From assembly GCA_027489375.1 (NCBI GenBank), contig JAIXZW010000007.1, forward strand, positions 62,001-126,000: a DNA stretch of 64,000 nucleotides, in the 5' to 3' direction. Below are positions 1-8,184 of the stretch, in pieces. The DNA comes from Paracoccaceae bacterium (GTDB taxonomy: Bacteria > Pseudomonadota > Alphaproteobacteria > Rhodobacterales > Rhodobacteraceae). The position numbers were made by a program, and so were the translations under genes. Numbering within the stretch: the first letter of the stretch is position 1; each line of letters begins with the position of its first letter. The notes under the pieces are model-generated. The model was not told where the DNA came from, did not search any database, and saw only the letters and a program-made list of their open reading frames with translations.

Positions 1-552
1 GCGGAACAGGTCGGGGAACATCCGCATCATGATCTCGCGGTTTTCCAGCATGTAGGATACGCCGCTCGGCGTGCGGCAATTGTCCTCCAGCACGAAGAAT
101 TCGTCCGGCCCCGTGCGGACGAGGTCCACGCCCACGATATGGCTGTAAACCCCCTTCGGCGGCTTGATCCCCGCCACCGCCTTTTCATAGGCCTCGTTCT
201 GATAGACCAGCTTCGACGGAATCCGCCCCGCCCGCACGATCTCGCCCCGCCCGTAGATATCGACAAGGAACGCATTGAGCGCCCGCGCCCGCTGCTTGAT
301 CCCCTTTTCCAGCCGCGCCCATTCCGCGCCGGTAAAGACGCGCGGGAACATGTCAAAGGGGATCAGCCGGTCGGGATCGCCGCCCTCGCCATAGACGGCA
401 AAGGTAATCCCGATCCGCCGGAACAGCGCCTCCGCCTCCGCCTGCTTGAGCGAGCGCAGCTCCGCAGGCATCGCCCGCATCCAGTCCTCAAGCCGCGCAT
501 AGGGCGCCCGCACCCCGCCCGCCTGATACATCTCGTTGAAGTAATCCGTCAC
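1..552 (-). CDS. Circularly permuted ATP-grasp protein, N-terminal part (3' end outside window)
   Basis: The 184 visible codons have no stop and run off the left edge, so the C-terminal part is missing. The chosen start is the GTG at 552, giving V-T-D-Y-F-N-E-M; an in-frame ATG seven codons later is an alternative. Visible blocks are characteristic of the circularly permuted ATP-grasp family (DUF404/407): FRRIGITFAVYG, DRLIPFDMFPRVF, EWARLEKGIKQR, LNAFLVDIYG and VGVDLVRTGPDEFFVLEDN. These proteins are thought to be peptide ligases, usually encoded beside an alpha-E domain protein and a transglutaminase-like protease, which would lie left of the window. The exact substrate is not known. Confidence 0.85.
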   Translation of the reverse strand, partial: MTDYFNEMYQAGGVRAPYARLEDWMRAMPAELRSLKQAEAEALFRRIGITFAVYGEGGDPDRLIPFDMFPRVFTGAEWARLEKGIKQRARALNAFLVDIYGRGEIVRAGRIPSKLVYQNEAYEKAVAGIKPPKGVYSHIVGVDLVRTGPDEFFVLEDNCRTPSGVSYMLENREIMMRMFPDLFR

Positions 553-718
553 CCGCTGCCCCCGCACCCGTCGTTACCCCGATCTAATCAGCCGGATTCG
601 GCGGGGGAAAGCGAAAGCGGACCCCGCAATGGGTAGGACAAAGGCAAACGCCTGTTTTTTGGGCAGCGCCGCAGACCAAAGCACGCCTGAGGCGAAACCC
701 GCCCCTCTGCCGCGCGCC

Positions 719-2167
719 TCAGCGCCGCCAGAACCGGGGCAGCACAAGGACAAAGATCGCCAAAAGCCCCAGCCGCCCCAGCAGCATCGCCAAAGTCATG
801 ATCCATTTGCCCGCATCGGGAAGATCGACATAGGTGCCCGTCCGCGCCACGATCGACCCGAAGCCGTAACCGATGTTCCCAAGCGCCGACCAGACCGAGA
901 ACAGCGCCGATTCCGTATCCAGCCCGATGAAGGTCATGGCGACAGTCAGAACGCCAAGGGTCAGCACATAGCCCGTCACATAAAGGATCAGCGCCCCCAT
1001 CACATCCGGCTCGACCGTGCGCCCCTCGTATTTGACCGGCGCCACCCGCCCGGGCGATACGATCTGTCGCAACTGCTGCACCAGCGCCCGCGCCACAAGT
1101 TGCGACCGGAACACCGTCAGCCCCGCAGCAGACGAACCCGAACATCCCCCGATCACACCGATGACGAAGGCCACGACCAGCATATAGCCCCCCCATGTCG
1201 GGAAAGAGCCGCTGAAAAAGCCGGTGGACGAGATGATTGATACAAGATTGAACAGGCTTTCGCGCAACGCCGGCTCGAAACCCATGTCCGAGGTGAGCCA
1301 GCGCCAGACTGCCACGCTCAGCACCGAAAAGGCGATGATGCGCAGGTAGGCCCGCACCTGACTGTCACGCCAAAGCGGCCCCGCCTGCCCGTTCACGAAC
1401 TGCACATAACGCACATAGGGCAAGCTGCCGAGCACCATGAAAAGCGCGCCGAAATACTCTCCCGCACCCGCATAGGCGCCAAAGGACTGGTCACGCGGCG
1501 AAAACCCGCCCGTGGCGATCGAGGCCATCGCATTCACCGCAGCATCGAGCGGGCGCATCCCGATGGCCGAATAGGTCAGCCCCGCGACCACGATCAGCCC
1601 GATGTAAATCCCCAGCAATTGCTTGGCGAGGTCGGTCGCCCGCGGCAGCACCTTGCCAAAGGTGTCGAAGCCTTCCGTGCGAAAGAACTGCATCCCGCCC
1701 ACGCGCATGACGGGCAGGAAGATCATGGCGACGAAGGCGATGCCGAGTCCGCCTGCCGCATTCAGCAACCCCCGCCACAGGTTCATTCCGGCGGGCATGT
1801 CATCCAACCCGTAGATGACCGTCGCCCCCGTGGTCGTGATGCCGGAGACGGCTTCGAAATAGGCTTCGGTGAAATGCAGACGTGGCGCCCCGAGCATGAA
1901 GGGAAGCGCACCGAAGGCCGGCACGAAGAACCAGATCGCGGCGGTCAGAAGATAGGCGGAACGGATGTCGAACGCCCCGCGCGCCGCATTGGCCGATGAA
2001 ATGGCAAGCAGCACCCCCACCCCCGCCGTGACCAGCGCCGCCTGAAAGATATCGTCGCCATTGCCGTTCCCCGCCCGCCAATCGACAAACGCGGGCAAAA
2101 GCATCAGCCCGGCCAGAACCATCAGGATCCAGCCGAGCACATAGGCGATGGGGCGAAAATCGACCAT
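719..2167 (-). CDS. trkH: TrkH-family potassium uptake channel subunit
   Basis: A 482-residue polytopic inner-membrane protein of normal TrkH length. The four pore-loop filter signatures are visible in order: TTTGAT near residue 111, ATGGFS near 218, STGFFS near 314 and NIGYGFGS near 431, each between pairs of hydrophobic segments. TrkH forms the K+-translocating part of Trk and works with the NAD-binding TrkA, which is not in the window. The gene stands alone, 50 bp from the end of folE2, with no sign of co-transcription with the ATP-grasp gene 167 bp downstream. Family assignment is firm. The symbol is by family only, since TrkG/KtrB relatives share the fold. Confidence 0.93.
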   Translation of the reverse strand: MVDFRPIAYVLGWILMVLAGLMLLPAFVDWRAGNGNGDDIFQAALVTAGVGVLLAISSANAARGAFDIRSAYLLTAAIWFFVPAFGALPFMLGAPRLHFTEAYFEAVSGITTTGATVIYGLDDMPAGMNLWRGLLNAAGGLGIAFVAMIFLPVMRVGGMQFFRTEGFDTFGKVLPRATDLAKQLLGIYIGLIVVAGLTYSAIGMRPLDAAVNAMASIATGGFSPRDQSFGAYAGAGEYFGALFMVLGSLPYVRYVQFVNGQAGPLWRDSQVRAYLRIIAFSVLSVAVWRWLTSDMGFEPALRESLFNLVSIISSTGFFSGSFPTWGGYMLVVAFVIGVIGGCSGSSAAGLTVFRSQLVARALVQQLRQIVSPGRVAPVKYEGRTVEPDVMGALILYVTGYVLTLGVLTVAMTFIGLDTESALFSVWSALGNIGYGFGSIVARTGTYVDLPDAGKWIMTLAMLLGRLGLLAIFVLVLPRFWRR

Positions 2168-2217
2168 GCTTCGGGCTACACCGCAGCCCGAGGTCCGGTC
2201 AACGCCCCGTTCCCCCC

Positions 2218-3309
2218 TCAGCCGACATGGAAGAGCGTCGAGAAGAGCCGCGGATCAAGGCTTTCGGCGGCGAAGGTTTCGCCTTCGGTCAGCACCGACA
2301 CCGCGTCGTGGCTGTGCAGGCTTTCCTGATGGCTGGCCACGATGCGGAAATCGCCGATGCGGGCATCGCCCTTGAGCGCCTGACAGAAGGACCGCGCCGC
2401 ATCTTCCACGAAGATCGGGTTGGCGGCGTTGAGTTCGGCGAAAGCCTGCTCGTCCTCGCGTTTCACCATGACCTGCGTTTCCGTGGGCACGGCGGCGCGG
2501 GCAAGTTCGATCAGGTCTTCGAACCACAGGCGGTTGCCGGGGTTCACCACCACCGAAATCCGCGCCACCGAACGCTGCGAATGGGGGGTGGCCAACTGCC
2601 CCCGCGTGCGGCGGGCGTGTTCGGACAGTTCCAGCGAGCAGGGGCAGGTCGAGGAATAGACGAAGTCGAGGTGCATGATCTTCTTGCGCACGCCCGCCAC
2701 GTCCACAAGCTCCAGCGCGATGTCGTAATACTGCCAGCCCGACAGGCCCGAGCGCAGCGAATTGACCTTCACGGGGAAGGAAAAGCGCATCTGGATCCGC
2801 GCGTCGAAGCTTTCGAGGTCGCGCTTGTAGTCTTCGAGCGCGTGCTCGATCACCGCAAAGCTGAAGTCGCGTTCGGCATGGGCATAGAAAGAGCGCATGA
2901 TGCGGCTCATGTTGATGCCCTTCTTCTCCGCCTCAAGGCTCACGGTGCCGGTGACGCTGGTTTCAAGCGTCAGGTCGCCGTTGTCGCGGGTGCGATAGCG
3001 GATCGGCAGGCGGAAGTTGGAAATCCCCACATGCTGGATCACCTGTTTTTCGCCACGGATCAGGCTGGCGGGGCCGTTCTGCAAATCGGGCAGACCGTCC
3101 TTGTAGGCGCTATCCGCCACGAAATCCTCGGGATAGGCGCGGCTGAGGGCGGGATATCCTTCGCCCGGCAAAAGATAGGCGACCGAAGAATCCAGCGTCG
3201 CGATTTCGGTATCCGAGGCCTTGCCTGCCCAACGCCGCAGGACCGCAAGCGCCGCTTCCGCTTCCTCGCGGCTGGGCTGGCGGTCGAGTTCGGGAGTGTG
3301 GATGTTCAT
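2218..3309 (-). CDS. folE2: GTP cyclohydrolase I type IB (FolE2)
   Basis: A 363-residue protein matching the type IB GTP cyclohydrolase family, which converts GTP to 7,8-dihydroneopterin triphosphate for folate and queuosine synthesis in the cytoplasm. The metal-site region YSSTCPCSLELS (Cys222, Cys224) is intact, as is the downstream TPHSQRS block with His243. Length is slightly above the 260-360 range common in the family. The ATG start follows a purine-rich GAAAGGCGA. The 5' leader (about 3310-3395) can form two hairpins and may be regulatory. FolE2 enzymes use metals other than zinc and are often expressed under zinc limitation; no convincing Zur operator was seen here. Confidence 0.95.
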   Translation of the reverse strand: MNIHTPELDRQPSREEAEAALAVLRRWAGKASDTEIATLDSSVAYLLPGEGYPALSRAYPEDFVADSAYKDGLPDLQNGPASLIRGEKQVIQHVGISNFRLPIRYRTRDNGDLTLETSVTGTVSLEAEKKGINMSRIMRSFYAHAERDFSFAVIEHALEDYKRDLESFDARIQMRFSFPVKVNSLRSGLSGWQYYDIALELVDVAGVRKKIMHLDFVYSSTCPCSLELSEHARRTRGQLATPHSQRSVARISVVVNPGNRLWFEDLIELARAAVPTETQVMVKREDEQAFAELNAANPIFVEDAARSFCQALKGDARIGDFRIVASHQESLHSHDAVSVLTEGETFAAESLDPRLFSTLFHVG

Positions 3310-3400
3310 CGCAGTCGCCTTTCGGTTCCGGCGGTATCAACTCCGCCTTCAATGTCAGCAGGTTATACGTGCGGCCCATCCGCCCGGATCACGTGCGAAG
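3310..3400 (-). promoter_or_regulatory. Possible structured RNA leader of folE2
   Basis: On the minus strand, ACGTG/CACGT arms (3390-3394 with 3367-3371) enclose a GC-rich segment. Closer to the start codon, GGCGG and CCGCC (3343-3347 with 3330-3334) form a hairpin with the loop AGTTGATA, followed by GGAACCGAAAGG overlapping the ribosome-binding region. Alphaproteobacterial folE genes can carry THF-II (folE motif) riboswitches. I cannot confirm a consensus match by eye, so this is only a candidate. Confidence 0.3.
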
Positions 3401-3513
3401 CAAGAATCCCTGCTCCGCACGCGCACCAACATAATGCGCCGAACACGCTTTTTGAAGAACGGCACAAAAAGACATTTCCCCTGCCTTTCACGACTCTGGC
3501 AGGCAATGGTTAA

Positions 3514-4695
3514 TCAAACGTTACCCCGCAACGCCTGGTTGAGATCGTCGATCAGATCGTCCGCATCCTCCAGCCCGACCGAAAGCCGGATCAGACCCGG
3601 CGTGATGCCCAGCTTGTCCTTCATCTCGGGCGACAGGCGCTGGTGCGTCGTCGTCGCGGGATGGGTGGCAATGGTCTTGGCGTCGCCGAGGTTGTTGGAA
3701 ATCTTGGCGATCTTGAGCGCGTTCATGAAGCGGAAGGCCGCTTCCTTGCCCGCCGCGATGTCGAAGGTCACAAGCGTGCCGCCCGACCCCATCTGCGCCA
3801 TCGCAAGCTCATGCTGCGGATGGCTCTGCAATCCGGGGTAGATCACACGACCCAGACGCGGGTTCCCCTCCAGCGCTTGGGCGATCTTCAAAGCCGAGTC
3901 GGCCATCGCACGGCAGCGCAGGTCGAGCGTGGCAAGACCGTTGAGGTGCATCCACGCGGTAAACGGGCTCATCGAGCCGCCGGTGTGCTTCATATAGGGT
4001 TCGAGCACCTTGCGGATGTAATCCGTCGTGCCGCAAACGACACCGCCCAAGGCGCGGCCCTGACCGTCGATGTGCTTGGTGGTCGAATAGACGATCACAT
4101 CCGCGCCCTGATCGACGGCGCGCGAAAAGATCGGGGTGGCAAAGACGTTGTCCACGATCACCAACGCGCCGACCGCATGGGCGATTTCGGACACGGACTT
4201 GATATCCACGAGTTCCAGCGTCGGGTTCGACATCGACTCGAAGAACACGGCCTTGGTGCCGGGAGTGACGGCCTTGCGCCATTGGTCCAGATCGGCCCCG
4301 TCGACGAAGGTGACGTTGACGCCGTAGCGGGTCAGCACCTCTTCGAGGATGTAGAGACACGACCCGAACAGCGCGCGGGACGACACGACATGATCCCCCG
4401 ACCGCAGCAGCGCGGTGAGCGCGCCGTTGACGGCGGCCATGCCCGATGCGGTGGCAAAGGCGTCTTCGGTGCCCTCCAGCCCTGCGATGCGTTCTTCGAA
4501 CATGCGGGTGGTGGGGTTGCCGTAGCGGGCGTAGATGAATTCGTCCTCGCCCGCTTTGATGAAGCGGGCCTCGGCGCTTTCGGCGCTGTCATAGGCGAAG
4601 CCCTGCGTCAGGAAGATCGCTTCGGCCATTTCGCCATACTGGCTCCGGCGGGTGCCTTCGTGAACCAGTCGCGTGCGTGTCTTCCATTCCGTCAT
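3514..4695 (-). CDS. metZ: O-succinylhomoserine sulfhydrylase
   Basis: A 393-residue PLP enzyme of the Cys/Met metabolism family that makes homocysteine from O-succinylhomoserine and sulfide. The PLP-binding lysine is K207 in VYSTTKHIDGQG, and ARYGNPT near residue 56 plus SGMAA near 84 are conserved cofactor-site blocks. The start is the ATG at 4695, behind GGAGG with suitable spacing. Upstream in-frame ATGs lie inside the riboswitch and terminator and cannot be the real start. The leader carries a SAM-II aptamer and an intrinsic terminator, so expression should fall when S-adenosylmethionine is high. This strongly supports the methionine-pathway assignment over cystathionine gamma-lyase relatives. 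Confidence 0.93.
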   Translation of the reverse strand: MTEWKTRTRLVHEGTRRSQYGEMAEAIFLTQGFAYDSAESAEARFIKAGEDEFIYARYGNPTTRMFEERIAGLEGTEDAFATASGMAAVNGALTALLRSGDHVVSSRALFGSCLYILEEVLTRYGVNVTFVDGADLDQWRKAVTPGTKAVFFESMSNPTLELVDIKSVSEIAHAVGALVIVDNVFATPIFSRAVDQGADVIVYSTTKHIDGQGRALGGVVCGTTDYIRKVLEPYMKHTGGSMSPFTAWMHLNGLATLDLRCRAMADSALKIAQALEGNPRLGRVIYPGLQSHPQHELAMAQMGSGGTLVTFDIAAGKEAAFRFMNALKIAKISNNLGDAKTIATHPATTTHQRLSPEMKDKLGITPGLIRLSVGLEDADDLIDDLNQALRGNV

Positions 4696-4712
4696 CGTCA
4701 GGCCTCCGGCCA

Positions 4713-4746
4713 AAGAAAAACCCCGGAGACCCAAAGGCTCCGGGGC
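4713..4746 (-). terminator. Intrinsic terminator in the metZ leader (riboswitch expression platform)
   Basis: Minus-strand RNA forms CCCCGGAG / CTCCGGGG arms (4745-4738 and 4728-4721) around a nine-base loop, followed directly by TTTTTCTTT. It lies between the SAM-II aptamer and the metZ start codon, so it most likely ends transcription when the aptamer is occupied. Confidence 0.85.
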
Positions 4747-4761
4747 GCATCCGACCCGCGA

Positions 4762-4816
4762 AACCTCTTTAGCGGAATGTTTAACGTGGCCCGCAATCCG
4801 GTAACAAAGCGCCACA
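4762..4816 (-). ncRNA. SAM-II riboswitch aptamer upstream of metZ
   Basis: On the minus strand, P1 is formed by GTGGC (4815-4811) and GCCAC (4790-4786). The P1 loop contains TTTGTTACCGGATTGC. After P1 comes GTTAAACATTCCGCTAAAGAGG-like sequence, split here as GTTAAACATTCC then GCTAAAGAGG; the latter (4773-4764) is the signature of the SAM-II core, where it pairs back into the P1 loop as a pseudoknot. SAM-II aptamers bind S-adenosylmethionine and are typical of alphaproteobacterial met genes. SAM-V shares the core, but the short simple P1 and host group favour SAM-II. Confidence 0.88.
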
Positions 4817-5100
4817 CCGCAGCCGATACGCCGGTTGCGGCCAAAGGTCAACCGTCGAGCGGGGGATCAGCCTTTCAAAAGCCGCCGCGCCGTGCCCCGC
4901 TTTGCCCGCGAACATAAAGACCGGCATATCCGGAGCGCCCGCCCTCACCTGACACCATTCGCAGCGCACTGGCACGCAGTCTACACGCAAAGTGCCGCTG
5001 CACATGGGCGGCGAGAAATCCGCACAGAAAGGCGGGCGCTTTGCCCTTGCCCTTGCCGCGCCACGCCCCATGATCCGGCCCGAAACGGAAAGGAGTCGCC
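4817..5100. other. Intergenic region between divergent metZ and the GST gene
   Basis: Together with the riboswitch this is a 405-bp gap. The part beyond the aptamer must contain the metZ promoter (leftward) and the GST promoter (rightward). I could not pick a confident promoter hexamer pair in this GC-rich DNA. AAAGGAG just before 5101 is the ribosome-binding site of the next gene. No small gene was supported. Confidence 0.5.
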
Positions 5101-5802
5101 ATGACCGCCCCCATCGAGCTGTATTACTGGCCCACGCCCAACGGCAAGAAAATCACCATCGCTCTGGAAGAGATGGGCCTGCCCTACACCATCCACCCCG
5201 TCAACATCGGCGCGGGCGACCAGTTCAAACCCGACTTCCTTGCCATTGCCCCCAACAACCGCATGCCCGCGATCACCGATCCCGAAGGACCGGACGGCAA
5301 GCCGATCAGCATGTTCGAATCCGGCGCGATCCTGCAATACCTCGCCCGCAAGACGGGCCAGTTCTGCGGCCCGACCGAACGCGACCGCATCGCCGTGGAC
5401 CAGTGGCTGATGTGGCAAATGGGCGGCGTCGGCCCGATGGCGGGGCAGGCGCACCACTTCCTGACCTATGCCCCCTCGATGGACCCGCCCCAAGACCTGC
5501 CCTACGCCAAGGACCGCTACAAGCGCGAGGTGGGGCGGCTTTACGGCGTGCTCGACAAGCAACTCGCCAAGCACCGCTATGTGGCGGGCGATTTCCTTTC
5601 CATCGCCGATTTCGCGATCTGGCCTTGGGCGATGGGCTGGAAGGGGCAGCAACAGACGCTGGACGACAAGCCCCATTTCAAACGCTGGCTCGACGAACTT
5701 GCCGCACGCCCCGCCTTTGTCAAAGGTGCCGCCGTGGGGGCCGACATGCGCAGCGACACCACGACCGACCGTAAGGCACAGGAAATCCTGTTCAAACGCT
5801 AG
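5101..5802 (+). CDS. Glutathione S-transferase, Nu-class (YfcG/YghU-like)
   Basis: A 233-residue cytosolic protein with an N-terminal thioredoxin-fold domain (WPTPNGKKITIALEEMG at about 9-25, NNRMPAITDP at about 57-66, FESGAILQYLA near 76-86) and an all-alpha C-terminal domain from about residue 95. The TPNGKK motif at the glutathione-binding helix, without a catalytic Tyr or Cys, is typical of Nu-class enzymes. Those act as disulfide-bond reductases and peroxidases using glutathione. The ribosome-binding site AAAGGAG sits just before the ATG. The natural substrate cannot be deduced from context: the neighbours are metZ (divergent) and a cold-shock gene. Confidence 0.88.
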   Translation: MTAPIELYYWPTPNGKKITIALEEMGLPYTIHPVNIGAGDQFKPDFLAIAPNNRMPAITDPEGPDGKPISMFESGAILQYLARKTGQFCGPTERDRIAVDQWLMWQMGGVGPMAGQAHHFLTYAPSMDPPQDLPYAKDRYKREVGRLYGVLDKQLAKHRYVAGDFLSIADFAIWPWAMGWKGQQQTLDDKPHFKRWLDELAARPAFVKGAAVGADMRSDTTTDRKAQEILFKR

Positions 5803-5804
5803 GC

Positions 5805-5849
5805 GCAAATTTCTTCGAAGAAATTTGCAAATCCGTTCGAACGGATTTG
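5805..5849. repeat. Two tandem perfect palindromes after the GST gene
   Basis: GCAAATTTCTTC followed by its exact reverse complement (5805-5828) adjoins a second palindrome, CAAATCCGTTC plus its reverse complement (5828-5849); the two share one base. They start two bases after the GST stop codon. A closely similar pair follows hisB at 30946-30990. They may act as a 3' stem-loop or be a dispersed repeat. Confidence 0.85.
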
Positions 5850-6059
5850 GCCCACTCCCCAAAGGACGGCGCAATCGTGCCGCCCTTTTCGCCTTTCGGG
5901 CGAATTGTCTTGCTATCCGCGCATAAAGGGCGCATGGCTGAGGGGCTTATTCGATCTTTCGACCTTCTGTCTCCCCTCGGGCTTCAGACGCGACCTTGAT
6001 GACCCTGAGCCGAGCCATCGCATGCTGCGGGTGGCATTCTAAAGACAGGAGATCTCACG
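5850..6059 (+). promoter_or_regulatory. Long leader region of the cold-shock gene
   Basis: A 210-bp gap before the cold-shock gene. It includes a GC-rich hairpin (GGACGGCGC / GTGCCGCCC, about 5863-5885). A ribosome-binding site AGGAG lies at about 6047-6051. A long 5' untranslated region is common for cspA-type genes, but the transcription start could not be placed with confidence. Confidence 0.4.
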
Positions 6060-6266
6060 ATGGCCAACGGCACCGTGAAATGGTTCAACGCCACCAAAGG
6101 CTTCGGCTTTATCGCACCGGAAGGCGGCCAGAAGGACGTTTTCGTCCACATCAGCGCTCTCGAGCGTGCCGGCCTGCGCGGTCTGAATGACGGCCAAGCC
6201 GTCACCTTCGACCTCGAGCGTGACCGCAACGGCCGCGAATCCGCGACGAACCTCGCTCTGGCATAA
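6060..6266 (+). CDS. Cold-shock protein, CspA family
   Basis: A 68-residue single cold-shock domain that binds single-stranded RNA or DNA. Both RNA-binding motifs are present: RNP1 KGFGFIAP near residues 14-21 and RNP2 VFVHISAL near 28-35, with the usual [10 protein letters not shown] start. Such proteins melt RNA secondary structure; many copies per genome respond to cold or growth phase, and this sequence alone does not show which applies. It is monocistronic, with its own terminator just downstream. Confidence 0.95.
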   Translation: MANGTVKWFNATKGFGFIAPEGGQKDVFVHISALERAGLRGLNDGQAVTFDLERDRNGRESATNLALA

Positions 6267-6287
6267 TCGCCACGGCACAAGATGCGG

Positions 6288-6315
6288 AAAGGGCGGCCCT
6301 CGGGCCGCCCTTTTC
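6288..6315 (+). terminator. Intrinsic terminator after the cold-shock gene
   Basis: GGGCGGCCC (6291-6299) pairs with GGGCCGCCC (6302-6310) across a two-base turn and is followed by TTTT. The flanking AA/TT pairs make the stem usable in both directions, so it may also serve the convergent yciB gene. Confidence 0.85.
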
Positions 6316-6336
6316 CATTCCGGCCCGGCCTGCGCC

Positions 6337-6942
6337 TTAACCCTTGTCTTCCTCGATCCCGTAGCGGTTCAGCACGCTGCCTTGGGTCATGAAGAACAGG
6401 AACAGCGCCGCGGTCAGGCCGAAGGTCTTGAAGTTCACCCAGACCTCGGTCGAGAAGGAGCGCCAGATCAGTTCGTTCGCCACGGCAAGGGCGAAGAAAA
6501 ACGCGCAGAGGCGGCGGGTCAGGATCATCCAGCCTTCGGGCTGCAGGGGAAGCGCCTCTTCCATCACCAGCCGCAGGTAGCTTTGCCCGCGCAAGAGGCC
6601 GAAGCCGAGCGCGCCGCCGAAAAGCAGGTAGATCATCGTGGGCTTCATCTTGAAGAACCGCTCGTCCTTCAGCCAGACCGACAGCCCGCCGAAGACGACG
6701 ACAAGGACGACCGTGGCGATCTGCATCTTCGACAGCTTGCCGGTCAGCCACCACAAAAGCCCCGTGGTGATGATCATGAGCGGGATGAACGCCGCCGTCA
6801 TCACCAGAAAACCGCTGTAATCCGTGCCGAACAGCGTCACCGTCTGGTCGCGCAGCTTCATGTAGCCCGCGAAGAACAGGACGATGGGGCCAAGCTCCAG
6901 CGCCATCTTCACACCCGGATGCAGCTTCTTCTGCCCGTCCAT
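6337..6942 (-). CDS. yciB: Inner membrane-spanning protein YciB (IspZ family)
   Basis: A 201-residue polytopic inner-membrane protein. It starts with a polar segment, then the conserved block VKMALELGPIVLFF near residues 11-24, and has about five or six hydrophobic helices. It ends with the family-typical WVNFKTFG (about residues 167-174) and a polar tail. YciB proteins affect cell-envelope synthesis and septation; the biochemical role is unsettled. The gene lies 78 bp downstream of ftsY on the same strand, an arrangement compatible with co-transcription. Confidence 0.9.
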   Translation of the reverse strand: MDGQKKLHPGVKMALELGPIVLFFAGYMKLRDQTVTLFGTDYSGFLVMTAAFIPLMIITTGLLWWLTGKLSKMQIATVVLVVVFGGLSVWLKDERFFKMKPTMIYLLFGGALGFGLLRGQSYLRLVMEEALPLQPEGWMILTRRLCAFFFALAVANELIWRSFSTEVWVNFKTFGLTAALFLFFMTQGSVLNRYGIEEDKG

Positions 6943-7020
6943 CCCACGCCCCCTGCGATTGCCGATGCGGGTTTGTCACCCGAAACCCGCCCGCCTTGCA
7001 AGCGGGCCGCGATCACGTTC

Positions 7021-8049
7021 CTATTCCTGCCCGACCAGCGCCTTGGCGAAATCCTCGGGGTCGAAGGGGGCAAGGTCGTCGATCTGTTCGCCCACCCCGA
7101 TGGCATGGATCGGCAGGCCGAAACGGTCCGCCAGCGACACCAGCACCCCGCCCTTGGCCGTGCCGTCGAGCTTGGTCATCACCAGCCCCGTGACATCGGC
7201 GATCTTGCGGAAGATATCGACCTGCGTCACCGCATTCTGCCCCGTCGTGGCATCAAGGACGAGGATCGTGTTATGCGGCGCGCTCGGGTCTTTCTTCTTC
7301 AGCACGCGGACGATCTTGGCCAGTTCCTCCATCAGATCGGCGCGGTTCTGCAACCGTCCCGCCGTGTCGATCAGCAAAAGGTCAGCCCCGTCCTCCTGCG
7401 CCTTGGCCAGCGCGTCGAAGGCAAGGCTTGCGGGGTCGCTGCCTTCCGGCGCGGTCAGCACAGGCACGCCCGCCCGCTGGCCCCAGACCTGCAACTGCTC
7501 CACCGCCGCCGCACGAAAGGTGTCCCCTGCGGCGATGACGACCGACTTGCCGGCCGCCTTGAACTGGCTTGCAAGCTTGCCGATCGTCGTCGTCTTGCCC
7601 GACCCGTTCACCCCCACGACCAGCACCACCTGCGGGCGCTGCGCATAGATGGGCAGGGGACGCGCCACCGGAGTCATGATCCGCGTGATCTCCTCTGCCA
7701 GCGCGCCGCGCAATTCCCGCGTGCTGATGCGCTTGCCGAACCGGCCCTCGGCGATGTTGGCGGTCACGCGTCCGGCGGTTTCCACCCCCATGTCGGCCCC
7801 GATCAACACATCTTCAAGGCTTTCGAGCATCGCGTCATCGACCAGACGGCGCGGCTCTTCTGCACCGAAGATGCGGCCCAGCAAGCCGCCCTTCGCCTCG
7901 CCCTTCTCCTCGCCCTGCGCGACCTGCACCGGCACCGCAGAGCCCGTGCCCGCCCCTGCCGCATCATCCGCGACCAGCGCCTCCAGCCCTTCGCCGATCT
8001 TGTCCGAAGACCGGAACATCCGGTCGCGCAATTTCTTCAGGAATGACAT
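7021..8049 (-). CDS. ftsY: Signal recognition particle receptor FtsY
   Basis: A 342-residue SRP GTPase that docks ribosome-nascent chain complexes at the inner membrane. An acidic, low-complexity N-terminal A region (to about residue 65) is followed by the NG domain. GTPase motifs are GVNGSGKT (146-153), DTFRAAA (176-182), DTAGR (228-232) and TKLDG (292-296). The start is the ATG at 8049 (MSFLKKLRDRMF); an in-frame ATG ten codons upstream is less likely because MSFLKKL is the usual start in relatives. It shares a 135-bp promoter region with the divergent AlkB-like gene. Confidence 0.96.
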   Translation of the reverse strand: MSFLKKLRDRMFRSSDKIGEGLEALVADDAAGAGTGSAVPVQVAQGEEKGEAKGGLLGRIFGAEEPRRLVDDAMLESLEDVLIGADMGVETAGRVTANIAEGRFGKRISTRELRGALAEEITRIMTPVARPLPIYAQRPQVVLVVGVNGSGKTTTIGKLASQFKAAGKSVVIAAGDTFRAAAVEQLQVWGQRAGVPVLTAPEGSDPASLAFDALAKAQEDGADLLLIDTAGRLQNRADLMEELAKIVRVLKKKDPSAPHNTILVLDATTGQNAVTQVDIFRKIADVTGLVMTKLDGTAKGGVLVSLADRFGLPIHAIGVGEQIDDLAPFDPEDFAKALVGQE

Positions 8050-8184
8050 GCCGCAGCATCCTTCTGGCCTTTCCTCCACCTAGTCGCTTCCCGCCCGAAA
8101 CGAAAGCCCCAAGGACCAAAGGCCACGTCCACAGCGGCAGTTCCCCGTTGCCCGTGCGCGCACCGCTGCTATCCTTGCGCCGTG

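Noticed and set aside
6187..8046. 619-codon plus-strand open frame
   Set aside because: It overlaps the end of the cold-shock gene and is antisense to yciB and ftsY, both of which show full family motifs.
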